Shown: one piece after another, positions 21,199 through 30,096 of the stretch | Layout of the letters: every line of letters starts with the position of its first letter | How positions within the stretch are numbered: position 1 is the stretch's first letter | Notes under the pieces: model-generated | The model's input: only the letters and a program-made list of their open reading frames with translations | Told to the model about the DNA's origin: nothing | The model's database searches: none | Translations under genes and position numbers: made by a program | Assembly (NCBI RefSeq): GCF_019052805.1 | Contig: NZ_JAHQRJ010000001.1 | Span: forward strand, 124,001 to 188,000 | Length of the DNA stretch: 64,000 nt | Source: Noviherbaspirillum sp. L7-7A | Lineage (GTDB): Bacteria; Pseudomonadota; Gammaproteobacteria; Burkholderiales; Burkholderiaceae_D | Direction of reading: 5' to 3'

Positions 21199-24006
21199 TC
21201 ATTCCTCATGCCTGGAAAAGTCGTGGGCGATGATTTGCCACTCCCCCCACTTTTCCAGCGACACCGGCTGAGCCTGGCGCCCCAGGTAATCGCACTGCCA
21301 GATATCCAGTTCTTCGCTGCCGGGGTTATACGCGAAGGCGAACTCCCAGCCGAACCAATTGCTGTCGGCGAAGATGACGGGATGCGGCGCCGCCAAGCGC
21401 AGATGCCGCGCTGCATCCGCGATGCGCTGCTGCCAGTCCTCTTCGGCAAACAGGCATTGCCGTTCCGTGAGCAGCGCGCCGAGCGCCAGCTTTTGCAGCG
21501 CATCCGCGCTCCAGTAGGGTTGGGACGGCAATCTGGCAAAAAGGTCGGCCAGCACGGCGGGCAGACGCGGGCTTTGCAGCTGCGCCTGCTTGAGCAATTT
21601 GCCGCAATGGCGCAGCGCCTGATCCTCGCTGATCAAAGGCAGGCTGCGATATAGCAAGCCATCCACGACTTCGGCAACATAGCGCCGCAAGCGTCCCGGC
21701 GGCAAAGGCTCCAGCACGCGGCGGCGAAATTGAGCGCGGGAAGCAGCGGCCGGCCAGCGCAGCCTGGGCAGGGAAACCGCTTGCTCCGTCAGCTGCGCAA
21801 ACAGATGCCGCTGCATCGCCGCATCGAGGGTAATGCCCCGATAAAATTGCTGCGCCGGCAGCAGGAGATGGGTATCCAGCCACAACCGCGCATCGGCTGC
21901 CGTGCGCCAGCATTTCTGAAAAGGCGTGCAGAAGGGCTTGAGGGAAAACGCATGCGTCGGCGAGCACATCACCACATCGTGCAGGCGGCCAGCCTGCTTG
22001 CCAGGCTGCGTCTCATAGGCATGGATCTGCCTGGCGCAGGACACAGTGAATTCGAACAACTCGACCGGATTCCCGATGTGCCGGCTCCATTCCTGCACGT
22101 TGCTGCCTTTCCTGAGATAGGCATGCAGCAGGGTCTCGACCGAGCCGCCCGAAATATAGGCCCAGGGTGTGCAATCGCGTCCGAGTTGGGATGAACCGCC
22201 CTTGCTTGCCGCAAGACGCTGTTGCGCCTGCCGCATGAATTCCGGGTCCATGATGTGCCGCACGATATGGGTCACCAGGTCGCGCAACACGTCGTGCATG
22301 CTCTTGTCTTCCGCCGCCAGCAGCGAGATTTCCGTTACCCGGAAAAATTCCTGCAGGGCTTGCGTAAAAGTTTTTTCGTCATGAATGGCTTGCCATTGAC
22401 TGCTTTGCGAGCGCGCTGGCTTGAAATACAGGCGGAAGCCGGCTGGCGCATCGGCATAGTTGTCCTCGCTATCGCCGTGCAGGTCGGGATCGTAGATCTC
22501 CTGGAAAAATTCGGCGAACCAGCCGAGATACCGGTTCAGCAAATGTTGAAACAGGCTCGCCAGATAATGGGCGGTATGGTGGGCCTGCCGCGCGCTTCGC
22601 TCGGCCTCCCGCAATTCCCTGACCACCTGGTTGTAGTCCATCTTGAGATAAGGCCAGCTGGGACCGTCGCTCGTATTGAGGCGATGCTGCAGGCTGTGGG
22701 CGCGCATGGCGAGCTGCTCATGGTTGCGCGCATGCCTGGTGATCAGGTTGTTGTACTCGTCCAGCAGTTCCTGAATGCTCAGTTGCACGATGTGGCCAAT
22801 GCCGTAAGGCTGCCTGGGATCGATGCCAAGACTATGGTAGAGATTGGACCTGGTAAAGCCGGAAGTGTGGTCCGTCAGCGATGCCAGGGTGTATTCCCAG
22901 GCCTTGAGCAGGGGATTTTCGCCGTAGCGCTTGAATGCGGTCTCCATCTGGCCGAAGGCGCGCCAGAAGGCGTCGCAGGCGTCGTGCTTTTCATCCCGGA
23001 CAAAGGACAGATGCACCAGCATGCCATCCTGGATGATCGGTTGGGGAGACAGTGCGTGCCGTTGCAGATCCGGCTCATCGATGTCGAATGCGCGCATGCC
23101 TATCCATTTCAGCAATTGCTCGACGCTCAATGGACGATCGCCGTGCCTGGCGGTATAAGCCTGCGCAGCGGGAGTCAGCCAGTCCACCAGTGTTTCCAGG
23201 CGCTGTTGGCTTGAAAGATGCGTCAGCAGTCCCGCTGCCTGCAGCGCGGCGCTCAAGGCGGGGGAGTGGCTGAAGCGGCGCATCCTGTCCGGCAGATCGG
23301 GGTGAGGCGCGATCGGCCTTTTGTAATCGGCAATGCCGGCGCTGCGGCTCAGGGGCACTTCCAGCCCCACGCCGTCGAAATAGCGTTCGAGTTTTGCCGT
23401 GTCGAGCAGCGCATGCAAGTCTTGCAGGAGCTGGCGCGGATGATTGGTCTGGACGATGATGCCTGGCGCCGTGGCGAAGCACGAGCCGACGTTCTGCCGG
23501 AAGTAGCTCAGCAGCACGCACAGGCAGGCCTGGCGCACATGGGCGTCGGTCAGTATCGACCGCTCCGGCAAGGCCAGGGTGTGGCGCACGAGGTTTTGCG
23601 CATGCTGGTTTTCGGTCGGCGTGCGTATGGTCAGCAAGGCCTTGCCCAGCGCTTCTTCTGTCGCCAGCCGTTGCAATAGCGCCAGCGCATGGCCGCGGGC
23701 GCGGCTTTCATAGGGGCTGCAGGGATCGAGGCAATAGCGGTAATGGGTCAGACCCCGGATGCAGTCCTGCAACTGGGAGCGGTCGATGCCGCCCTGCGCG
23801 TCAATGATACGGATGGCCAGCGAGCGGCAAAACTGGATATTGCGGATCAATACCGGTTCGTGCAGTTGCGAAACGAAAGCATCCCAGGTCAGCTCGCCGA
23901 AGGGAGAAAGGCATTGCCAGATGTCGCCCGATTGGCTTAGTTGCGCGTATTGTGCCTTCGTCAGGCGGCCGATCAGCTCTTCCAGCGTGGGCATATGGTG
24001 CTGCAC
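21199..24006 (-). CDS. Large unrecognised protein with papain-like sequence motifs
   Basis: A 935-aa protein whose family I do not recognise. It has no signal peptide and no clear membrane segment. Two short stretches resemble papain-type cysteine protease sites: QNVGSCFATAPG (Gln171, Cys176) and HPVIFADSNWFGWE (His875, Asn883), near the C-terminus. A helical, charged middle (410-500) separates them, and CSPTHAFSLKP lies near 681. The start is GTG 24006 or ATG 23994. It interrupts the usual mutT/yacG neighbourhood, which suggests an inserted accessory gene. Protease activity is inference only. Confidence 0.7.
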   Translation of the reverse strand: MQHHMPTLEELIGRLTKAQYAQLSQSGDIWQCLSPFGELTWDAFVSQLHEPVLIRNIQFCRSLAIRIIDAQGGIDRSQLQDCIRGLTHYRYCLDPCSPYESRARGHALALLQRLATEEALGKALLTIRTPTENQHAQNLVRHTLALPERSILTDAHVRQACLCVLLSYFRQNVGSCFATAPGIIVQTNHPRQLLQDLHALLDTAKLERYFDGVGLEVPLSRSAGIADYKRPIAPHPDLPDRMRRFSHSPALSAALQAAGLLTHLSSQQRLETLVDWLTPAAQAYTARHGDRPLSVEQLLKWIGMRAFDIDEPDLQRHALSPQPIIQDGMLVHLSFVRDEKHDACDAFWRAFGQMETAFKRYGENPLLKAWEYTLASLTDHTSGFTRSNLYHSLGIDPRQPYGIGHIVQLSIQELLDEYNNLITRHARNHEQLAMRAHSLQHRLNTSDGPSWPYLKMDYNQVVRELREAERSARQAHHTAHYLASLFQHLLNRYLGWFAEFFQEIYDPDLHGDSEDNYADAPAGFRLYFKPARSQSSQWQAIHDEKTFTQALQEFFRVTEISLLAAEDKSMHDVLRDLVTHIVRHIMDPEFMRQAQQRLAASKGGSSQLGRDCTPWAYISGGSVETLLHAYLRKGSNVQEWSRHIGNPVELFEFTVSCARQIHAYETQPGKQAGRLHDVVMCSPTHAFSLKPFCTPFQKCWRTAADARLWLDTHLLLPAQQFYRGITLDAAMQRHLFAQLTEQAVSLPRLRWPAAASRAQFRRRVLEPLPPGRLRRYVAEVVDGLLYRSLPLISEDQALRHCGKLLKQAQLQSPRLPAVLADLFARLPSQPYWSADALQKLALGALLTERQCLFAEEDWQQRIADAARHLRLAAPHPVIFADSNWFGWEFAFAYNPGSEELDIWQCDYLGRQAQPVSLEKWGEWQIIAHDFSRHEE

Positions 24007-24035
24007 GCCTCACTCGACCGCTGCGGGCGCAAGGA

Positions 24036-24224
24036 TCACGAGGGCGAGTTCCCGTCGCTCTCTTCGTCGTCCACAGGTTCGACCGATGGAATCACATATT
24101 TCTCTTCGGCCCAGGCGCCGAGGTCGATCTGCTTGCAGCGATGGGAGCAGAAGGGGCGGTACTTGTTGGCCTCGGTCCATTCCACTTTCTTGCCACAGGT
24201 CGGGCAATTGACGATTGCTACCAT
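24036..24224 (-). CDS. yacG: DNA gyrase inhibitor YacG
   Basis: A 62-aa zinc protein with the YacG pattern [10 protein letters not shown]...[13 protein letters not shown]: four cysteines binding one zinc. In E. coli YacG binds GyrB and inhibits DNA gyrase. The acidic C-terminal tail is typical. It follows zapD by 11 bases on the same strand, and the order coaE–zapD–yacG is conserved in Proteobacteria. Confidence 0.92.
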   Translation of the reverse strand: MVAIVNCPTCGKKVEWTEANKYRPFCSHRCKQIDLGAWAEEKYVIPSVEPVDDEESDGNSPS

Positions 24225-24236
24225 TGCACTTCCATC

Positions 24237-24992
24237 TCAAAAATTGCACAGCGCCAGGTCGAACGGCACGTCGTGGTCGTAGGGCCTGGGTTTCATGTCG
24301 CCGTCCTGGGTGGTGAAGCGTACCCAGAGCATGTACTTGTTGGCCGAGATCTCGGGAATCGCGCCCAGCCGCTCGTCCAGCGTCAGCCGCAGCATCTGAT
24401 ACACCTTGCCCTGCAGCATCTGCTGGAAGCTGCCGGCCTGGGCGATGATCTTGGTGGGCCGGCCGGTTTCGCGCAGCAGGCGCAGCACGAAGGTCAGCGC
24501 GGAAAACAGCGGCGCCATCGGCGCGAACCAGGCGGAGATGTCTTCCATGCGCTGCTGCGGCGGCCGGTGCTGCCAGGCGTAATAGGCCGGCAGGTCGAAT
24601 TCGCAGGCGCCGCCGGGAATGATGGTGCGGCCGCGTATGCTCATCAGCCATTCATTGTCGCGGATGTTCTGCCCGGTCTTGCCGCCTGAGGCGATCAGCG
24701 CCGCGCTGATGCTGTCGACCTCATCCAGCACCGCGTCCAGTGCCTCGGCCTGCACGTTGGGGTTGGCCTTGAAGCCAAGCAGCGTTTGTTTCTGCCGCTC
24801 CAGTTCCTGCAGCAGGTCCGATTTCAGGTCGGCGCGGCCGGCCACTTCCAGCATTTCGAAGATCGTGGACAGCGCCACGTGATGTTGCAGCGGATGCGCC
24901 TGCCGAACGAAGAACAGGAATTTCTCGTAGAGGTCTTCCAGCCGCAACAACGTGCGAATACGCTCGTTGAAAGGGTATTCGTAGACGATCAA
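24237..24992 (-). CDS. zapD: Cell division protein ZapD
   Basis: ZapD (251 aa, DUF1342/YacF) crosslinks FtsZ protofilaments in the Z ring. The N-terminal [16 protein letters not shown] and the glycine-rich [17 protein letters not shown] are characteristic. A Shine-Dalgarno-like AAAGGGATG lies upstream of the ATG. It sits between coaE and yacG as in most Proteobacteria, some 13 kb from the other division genes. Confidence 0.93.
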   Translation of the reverse strand: MIVYEYPFNERIRTLLRLEDLYEKFLFFVRQAHPLQHHVALSTIFEMLEVAGRADLKSDLLQELERQKQTLLGFKANPNVQAEALDAVLDEVDSISAALIASGGKTGQNIRDNEWLMSIRGRTIIPGGACEFDLPAYYAWQHRPPQQRMEDISAWFAPMAPLFSALTFVLRLLRETGRPTKIIAQAGSFQQMLQGKVYQMLRLTLDERLGAIPEISANKYMLWVRFTTQDGDMKPRPYDHDVPFDLALCNF

Positions 24993-25073
24993 AGTGACAT
25001 CCCTTTACAGTGGGTTCCGCTTCATGCCGGAAGATTTGAAGAACCAGCATGATATTACAAACTTGGCAAATTC

Positions 25074-25712
25074 TTATTGCATTTGCCCGGCGTCCGGCAG
25101 CGGTTCTCCACGCGCGATGCGGCTGTAGAGCGCATGCAGGCGTTCGACCTGCGGCGTCAGCGCGGCAATGTCGGCGTCGTTGACGATCACATCGTCGGCC
25201 GCCGCCAGCCTTTCTTCGCGTGCCGCCTGCGCCGCCATGATGGCGCGGACCTGGTCCTCGGGCAGATTGTTGCGGGCCATCACGCGCGCCAGTTGCAGGC
25301 TTTCCGGACAGTCCACCACCAGCACCCGCGATACCCGCTCCTTCCATTTGCCGGATTCGACCAGCAAAGGCACGACAAAGATCCGGTAAATTCCGCTTGC
25401 CTCGCTGGCGGCGCGTTCTGTCTCGGTGCGGATCAGGGGATGCAGGATGGCTTCCAGCCGTTTCTTGGCGAGCGGATCGGAAAAGACTTCGGCCCGCATG
25501 CGGGCCCGGTCCATCGCGCCGTTCTTGGCAATGAATTCAGCGCCGAACTGCTCGAGAATGGCCGGCATGGCCAGGCCGCCCGGCGCGGTGAGCTGGTGCG
25601 CGATCTGGTCAGTGTCGATCAGGGAGGCGCCGAGCGCGGCGAACATGTCGGCCACCAGGCTCTTGCCGCTGCCTATGCCGCCCGTCAGGCCGATCGAAAA
25701 CGGGGAATCGAT
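25074..25712 (-). CDS. coaE: Dephospho-CoA kinase, apparent non-canonical ATC start
   Basis: CoaE phosphorylates dephospho-CoA, the last step of CoA synthesis. The P-loop [11 protein letters not shown] is encoded in frame upstream of the first standard start (GTG at 25655), so that start would remove the catalytic loop. Between an excellent Shine-Dalgarno (AAGGAGG, 25720-25726) and the P-loop the frame reads ATC ATC GAT TCC, with no ATG, GTG or TTG. ATC at 25712 lies seven bases from the Shine-Dalgarno and gives 212 aa, the normal length. A base error is the alternative. Confidence 0.8.
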   Translation of the reverse strand: MDSPFSIGLTGGIGSGKSLVADMFAALGASLIDTDQIAHQLTAPGGLAMPAILEQFGAEFIAKNGAMDRARMRAEVFSDPLAKKRLEAILHPLIRTETERAASEASGIYRIFVVPLLVESGKWKERVSRVLVVDCPESLQLARVMARNNLPEDQVRAIMAAQAAREERLAAADDVIVNDADIAALTPQVERLHALYSRIARGEPLPDAGQMQ

Positions 25713-25719
25713 GATAAGA

Positions 25720-25726
25720 CCTCCTT
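25720..25726 (-). promoter_or_regulatory. Strong Shine-Dalgarno of coaE
   Basis: AAGGAGG on the minus strand lies between the pilD stop (25738-25740) and the coaE P-loop codons. It fixes the coaE start to one of two ATC codons (25715 or 25712); the latter has the better seven-base spacing. Confidence 0.8.
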
Positions 25727-25737
25727 GTCGCTTGCCT

Positions 25738-26631
25738 CTACAGCGGAAAGCCGAGATAGCTCTGGACCAGCATTTTGCCCCAGATCAGCGCAATCAGCCC
25801 AGCGGCGGCCAGGTAGGGGCCGAACGGAATCGGGTTGTCGCGGCCGCGCTTGGTGAAGGCGATCAGGCAGATGCCGACCACCGCGCCGACGATGGACGAG
25901 AGCAGGATGATCAGCGGCAGCATGGTCCAGCCCATCCAGGCGCCCAGCGCCGCCAGCAGCTTGAAGTCGCCATAGCCCATGCCTTCCTTGCCTGTGGCCA
26001 GCTTGAACAGCCAGTACACCGACCACAGCGACAGATAGCCGGCGGCGGCGCCGATCACGGCCTCGCGCAGCGGCACGAAGGCGCCGTTGAGGTTGATCAG
26101 CAGGCCCAGCCACATCAGAGGCAGGGTCAGGTCGTCCGGCAGCAGCTTGGTGTCGGCATCGATGAAGGTCATGGCGATGAGCAGCCAGAGGAAGGCCAGC
26201 GAGGCCATCCCGGCTGCGCCGCTGCCGAAATGCCAGATCATGCAGGCCGACAGCGCGCCGGTCAGCGCTTCCACCAGCGGATAACGGATGGAAATCGGCG
26301 CCTTGCACTGGCTGCACTTGCCGCCCAGCGCCAGGTAGCTCAGCACCGGGATGTTTTCCAGCGCCGTGATCTGGTGGCCGCAGTGCGGGCAGGCGGAGCG
26401 CGGCAGCACCAGGTCATAGCGCTCCATGTGCGGCAGCGGCTGGCCGCTTTCCTGGGCGACATAGTTGTCCGACTCGCGCTGCATCATCTTCGGCATGCGG
26501 TGTATCACCACGTTGAGGAAGCTGCCGATCAGCAGGCCGAGAATGCCGGCCACGATGGCCGGAAGCAAATTGCCGGGACCCGCAAATAACAGTGTGCCGT
26601 TGAGTGCGCCTAGGGTTGCCGCGTCGTTCAT
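25738..26631 (-). CDS. pilD: Prepilin peptidase / N-methyltransferase
   Basis: PilD (297 aa, A24 aspartic peptidase) cleaves and methylates type IV prepilins and type II secretion pseudopilins. It has eight hydrophobic segments, a cytoplasmic zinc loop with CPHCGHQ and CSQCKAP, and the two catalytic aspartate sites [10 protein letters not shown] and GYGDFK. The start ATG at 26631 gives the usual N-terminus; an upstream in-frame extension to 26970 lacks family features. coaE follows directly. pilB and pilC, often adjacent, are not in the window. Confidence 0.9.
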   Translation of the reverse strand: MNDAATLGALNGTLLFAGPGNLLPAIVAGILGLLIGSFLNVVIHRMPKMMQRESDNYVAQESGQPLPHMERYDLVLPRSACPHCGHQITALENIPVLSYLALGGKCSQCKAPISIRYPLVEALTGALSACMIWHFGSGAAGMASLAFLWLLIAMTFIDADTKLLPDDLTLPLMWLGLLINLNGAFVPLREAVIGAAAGYLSLWSVYWLFKLATGKEGMGYGDFKLLAALGAWMGWTMLPLIILLSSIVGAVVGICLIAFTKRGRDNPIPFGPYLAAAGLIALIWGKMLVQSYLGFPL

Positions 26632-26866
26632 GAGATATCCGGGAGAGATGGTCGGTGGTTGCAGGGCTAGGTCAGCCGGAAAGCTGCCCAAAATCAACAG
26701 ATTGTACTTGGAGTGACGGCGCGATTTTGCATTCCTGCAGGCCGGCGTGGCGCGAACTATACATTGCGCCATGCCCGGCGCGGTTTGCGGCGGTCCGACA
26801 TAATGCCTGTCTGCCAAGAACCTGCAAACCTGCAGGCATGCCACCCTACGAGAGGAAGACAGCATC

Positions 26867-27820
26867 ATGGAAAAACGCAAGCTCGGCCGTTCCGGCCTGG
26901 AAATCGCGCCGCTGGTATTCGGCGGCAATGTGTTCGGCTGGACCGCCGACGAGGCGACATCGTTCGGCATGCTGGACCGCTTTACCGACGCCGGCCTGGA
27001 CGCGATCGATACCGCCGACGCCTATTCGCGCTGGGTGCCCGGCCATGTCGGCGGCGAATCCGAAACCATCATCGGCAAGTGGCTGGCGGCGGATGCGTCG
27101 CGCCGCGGCAGGATCACGCTGATCACCAAGGTCGGCGTCGACCTCGGGCCTGACAAGAAGGGCCTGTCGGCGCGCCGCATCGTGGCCGCGGTGGAAGACT
27201 CGCTGCGGCGGCTGCAGACCGACCACATCGACCTCTACCTGAGCCACTATCCCGACCCCGCCACGCCGATCGAGGAAACCCTGGGCGCCTACGACACGCT
27301 GCTCAGGCAGGGCAAGGTCAGGGCAATAGGCTGCTCCAACTATGACAATGCGCAGCTGCGCGCCGCGCTCGATGCGGCCGACGCCGGCAAGCTGCCGCGC
27401 TATACCGTGCTGCAGCCCGAGTACAACCTGCTCGACCGCGCCGGCTTCGAATCGTCGCTGCGCGACCTGTGCATCGCCGAAGACCTGGGCGTGATCACCT
27501 ATTACAGCCTGGCTTCCGGTTTCCTGTCCGGGAAATACCGCTCGGCCGATGACCTCGGCAAGAGCGCGCGCGGCGGCCGTGTAGAGAAATACCTCCATCC
27601 GCGCGGCATGCGGGTGCTGGCGGCGCTGGATGCGGTCGCGGCCGAGGCTTGCGCGAAGCCGGCCGAAGTCGCGCTGGCCTGGCTGATCGCCCAGCGGGGC
27701 GTGACCGCGCCGATTGCCAGCGCCACTAGCGTCGAACAGGTCGACAGCCTGGTGCGCTCCGTCAGCCTTGCGCTGACAGCACAACAGCTCAGCCTGCTGG
27801 ACCAGGCCAGCCAGGCTTGA
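26867..27820 (+). CDS. Aldo/keto reductase
   Basis: A 317-aa NADPH-dependent aldo/keto reductase (TIM barrel). The catalytic tetrad is visible: Asp and Tyr in DTADAYSRW (about residues 47-55), Lys in LITKVGVD, and His in LYLSHYPD. The C-terminal cofactor site is less clear. The substrate cannot be told from sequence; the family reduces a range of aldehydes and ketones. It is divergent from pilD, with a 235-base spacer, and is preceded by a good Shine-Dalgarno (GAGAGGAAG). Confidence 0.9.
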   Translation: MEKRKLGRSGLEIAPLVFGGNVFGWTADEATSFGMLDRFTDAGLDAIDTADAYSRWVPGHVGGESETIIGKWLAADASRRGRITLITKVGVDLGPDKKGLSARRIVAAVEDSLRRLQTDHIDLYLSHYPDPATPIEETLGAYDTLLRQGKVRAIGCSNYDNAQLRAALDAADAGKLPRYTVLQPEYNLLDRAGFESSLRDLCIAEDLGVITYYSLASGFLSGKYRSADDLGKSARGGRVEKYLHPRGMRVLAALDAVAAEACAKPAEVALAWLIAQRGVTAPIASATSVEQVDSLVRSVSLALTAQQLSLLDQASQA

Positions 27821-27899
27821 TTGCACGCATGGAAGGGCGCGGTCGGCATGAACTTCATTACGGCAAGCCATGTCCTAATGGCATTTTTGGGAGAAATAA

Positions 27900-28196
27900 A
27901 TGCACAAGATACTGGCGATACTGGCTGCGCTCGCACTGTCCACCGCTGTCCATGCGCAGGACACCAAGGCCGAGGTGAAGGCGCAGGGCGACGTCGAGCG
28001 CGCCGCCATCAAGGCCAATGAAAAGGCCAACCGCGCGCTGAACAAGGAAGCCGAGGCCAATGTGAAGGCCGACGCCGACGCCGACCGCAAGAAGCTCAAG
28101 GCCAATCGCAAGGCGCAGAAGGAAGTCAGCGATGCCGCGGCAGACCTGTCCAAGGCGCAGACCAAGGCGCAGGCCCGCGTGGTGGACCAGAAGTAA
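27900..28196 (+). CDS. Small exported Ala/Lys-rich helical protein
   Basis: A 98-aa protein with a clear signal peptide (MHKILAILAALALSTAVHAQ, cleaved after VHA). The mature part is almost entirely Ala, Lys, Asp and Glu with no aromatic residues or cysteine, and should form one long charged helix in the periplasm. It has a good Shine-Dalgarno (GGGAGA). I do not recognise a named family. A terminator follows directly, so it is probably a single-gene transcript. Confidence 0.75.
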   Translation: MHKILAILAALALSTAVHAQDTKAEVKAQGDVERAAIKANEKANRALNKEAEANVKADADADRKKLKANRKAQKEVSDAAADLSKAQTKAQARVVDQK

Positions 28197-28216
28197 TCGG
28201 ATTTTCTGCATCACGC

Positions 28217-28251
28217 AGCCGCGGCCGGCGCCTGCCGGACCGCGGCTTTTT
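28217..28251 (+). terminator. Rho-independent terminator
   Basis: AGCCGCGG pairs with CCGCGGCT, with an inner CGGC/GCCG pairing, followed by TTTTT. It lies 20 bases after the stop of the small exported protein gene. Confidence 0.85.
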
Positions 28252-28289
28252 CATGCCTGCCTTTTCGGTAATCTCGCTCTAAACCTGCC

Positions 28290-29024
28290 TCATCGACGGC
28301 GCAGCGCCTCGAATCCCTCGAAGTCCCACGACCGCATGGCCAGCAGCAGCGTATAGCCTTCCCGGTGCTGCGCCGGCAGCTTCTGGTCGGCCTGGTGCGC
28401 CTGCGCGAAATCCTGCGCCACCCGCTGCATGCGCTCGATGAAGGACGGCGCCAGGCTCTTGCTGATCGAGCCGTGCACCAGCATCAGCGACTCGTCTTCC
28501 CGGTCGAAGCCGCCTGAAAAATAGTCGAGCAATGCATGCTCGCGGAAGAAGTGCATCACCGGGCCGTGCGGCCGCCAGCGGAATGTCTTGGCCAGCTTCA
28601 GCCGGTAACGGTTCAGCGGACGCAGCTCGATGATGCCGAGGCGGTCCAGCCGCACCAGCCGGGCGATGGTCTCGGCTTCCGTCATGCGGTAATAGGCGGT
28701 GATCTGCTCCAGCGTCCACTGGCTGAGTACGCAGATGGCCGTCAACAAAAGCTTCTTGTCGGCCACCACCGCCTTCTCCTGCGCCAGCGTGAGTTCGGCC
28801 AGCAGCGGCCTTGCATCCGCCACGCTGCGCGCCAGGTCGGCGAAATCAATCTTCAATGCGGCGCAGATCGCATCCAGCCGCGATAGCGGCATTTCCCCCC
28901 TGGCCAGCATGCGCTTGACGCTGGACTCGGCCATGCCCAGCTTGCCGGCCAGGGTGGCATAGGTCATGCCGGCTGTTTTCAGTTCCTGCTTCAGCGCGTC
29001 GATCAGGGTGGCGGTGGTGCTCAT
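28290..29024 (-). CDS. XRE-type helix-turn-helix transcriptional regulator
   Basis: A 244-aa regulator with an N-terminal XRE/Cro helix-turn-helix (about residues 10-65: TYATLAGKLGMAESSVKRMLARGEMPL). It is followed by a longer region with a winged-helix look (MTEAETIARLVRLDRLGIIELRP). ATG 29024 has Shine-Dalgarno ATGGAGGC. It is divergent from the YiaAB–DUF2145 operon and shares a 127-base spacer with two inverted copies of a putative operator, so it likely controls that operon and itself. Confidence 0.82.
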   Translation of the reverse strand: MSTTATLIDALKQELKTAGMTYATLAGKLGMAESSVKRMLARGEMPLSRLDAICAALKIDFADLARSVADARPLLAELTLAQEKAVVADKKLLLTAICVLSQWTLEQITAYYRMTEAETIARLVRLDRLGIIELRPLNRYRLKLAKTFRWRPHGPVMHFFREHALLDYFSGGFDREDESLMLVHGSISKSLAPSFIERMQRVAQDFAQAHQADQKLPAQHREGYTLLLAMRSWDFEGFEALRRR

Positions 29025-29038
29025 GAAGCCTCCATAAA

Positions 29039-29096
29039 GTATCGAAATATGATACCCGATGGTTAAAAATGTTCGACCGGAATCGTATTTCGAGAC
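29039..29096. promoter_or_regulatory. Pair of inverted operator-like boxes in divergent promoter
   Basis: GTATCGAAATATGAT (29039-29053) and its inverted copy at 29082-29096 (reading GTCTCGAAATACGAT on the minus strand) match at 13 of 15 bases. The first box is itself an inverted repeat, GTATC-7-GATAC. Their place between the XRE gene and the operon it faces suggests regulator binding sites. Confidence 0.5.
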
Positions 29097-29151
29097 TTCA
29101 TGGCAGGGCTGGCCAATACTGCGCCTACCCCAACCACTGAAGGAGAAAACG

Positions 29152-29595
29152 ATGAAAACCATCATGATTCGCGATTCCGGCGCATGGCAGATGCAGGTCT
29201 GGATCTCGTTTGCCATTGCCGTCTTTCTGTGCGGCGTCGGCCTGGCCTATCTGCCCGGCGCCGACCTCGACCGGGTGTTCATGATCATGGGTTACCTCTT
29301 CTGCCTGTCGAATGTGTTCGTGCTGTCGAAGATGGTGCGCGACAACCAGAAGGCGCGCCAGGGCGGCCGCGCCGACACGCCGATGTTCCGTTATGTGGTC
29401 TGGTCCGGCTTCCTGCTGGCGATGGCGCTGACCGCATGGGGCCTGCTGCGCATGGACATCAACGGCACCTACAAGGCATTCCTCGGCGTGGCCTGGCTGT
29501 ATCTGGTGACCAGCGCCTTCACCCTGGCCAAGATGCTGCGCGACCGCCATGAAGCCGATCTGCTGGAATGCGGCGGCGAAGACAGCGCGGCCTGA
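29152..29595 (+). CDS. YiaA/YiaB family inner-membrane protein
   Basis: A 147-aa protein with four membrane segments arranged as two similar halves (about residues 12-50 and 82-130), each containing an Asp-Lys-like turn (KMVRDN, KMLRDR) after the second helix. This duplicated two-helix layout is that of the YiaAB family, whose role is unknown. The start ATG 29152 follows AAGGAGAAAACG. It is first in a three-gene operon divergent from an XRE regulator. Confidence 0.75.
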   Translation: MKTIMIRDSGAWQMQVWISFAIAVFLCGVGLAYLPGADLDRVFMIMGYLFCLSNVFVLSKMVRDNQKARQGGRADTPMFRYVVWSGFLLAMALTAWGLLRMDINGTYKAFLGVAWLYLVTSAFTLAKMLRDRHEADLLECGGEDSAA

Positions 29596-29640
29596 ACCAG
29601 TCCTGATAACGAATCTGACACTGAGCAAAGGAGAGAGATC

Positions 29641-30087
29641 ATGAAACGCACGTTGTTGAACTGGTTTGCCGCAATCTTGCTGGCCATTGCCGCCGCCAGC
29701 CCGGCCCACGCGCACGGCGAGGGCTCCGCGCTCAGCGCACTGTCGGCCCTGCCGATGGCCTCGGTGATCGGCGGTAGCGCCGTCGCCGGCTCGGTGGCCG
29801 CGATCCCGCTGGCCTTGTCCGTGAGCGGCGCGGTGCTGGTGGTGACCGCGGTCGAAGCCAGCGCCCGCGGCATGGTGCTGGTGCTGGAACGGGCTTCGGA
29901 CGGCGCCCGCGCCAGTGTCGAGATCGTCGGGCGCGGCGTGGCCGGCGCGTCGCTTGCGGTGGGCAGCGTGGTTGGCTGCAGCGTGATCGGCTCGGGCGTG
30001 GTGCTGTCGGCGGCGGGCCAGGCGATTGCCTTCATTCCCAATGCGATCGGACGCGCGCTGCTGCACGATGAACAACTGTCCTACTAG
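29641..30087 (+). CDS. Exported hydrophobic small-residue-rich protein
   Basis: A 148-aa protein with a signal peptide (cleaved after SPAHA). The mature chain is dominated by Ala, Gly, Ser and Val, with hydrophobic stretches at about residues 38-75 and 95-130. It contains one cysteine. No family is recognised with confidence; similar proteins are often found between YiaAB and DUF2145 genes. It has Shine-Dalgarno AAAGGAGAG and lies nine bases before the DUF2145 gene, so the three are cotranscribed. Confidence 0.65.
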   Translation: MKRTLLNWFAAILLAIAAASPAHAHGEGSALSALSALPMASVIGGSAVAGSVAAIPLALSVSGAVLVVTAVEASARGMVLVLERASDGARASVEIVGRGVAGASLAVGSVVGCSVIGSGVVLSAAGQAIAFIPNAIGRALLHDEQLSY

Positions 30088-30096
30088 GAGACGGCG

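Noticed and set aside
25074-25655. coaE starting at GTG 25655
   Set aside because: Would delete the P-loop that is encoded just upstream in the same frame after a strong Shine-Dalgarno.
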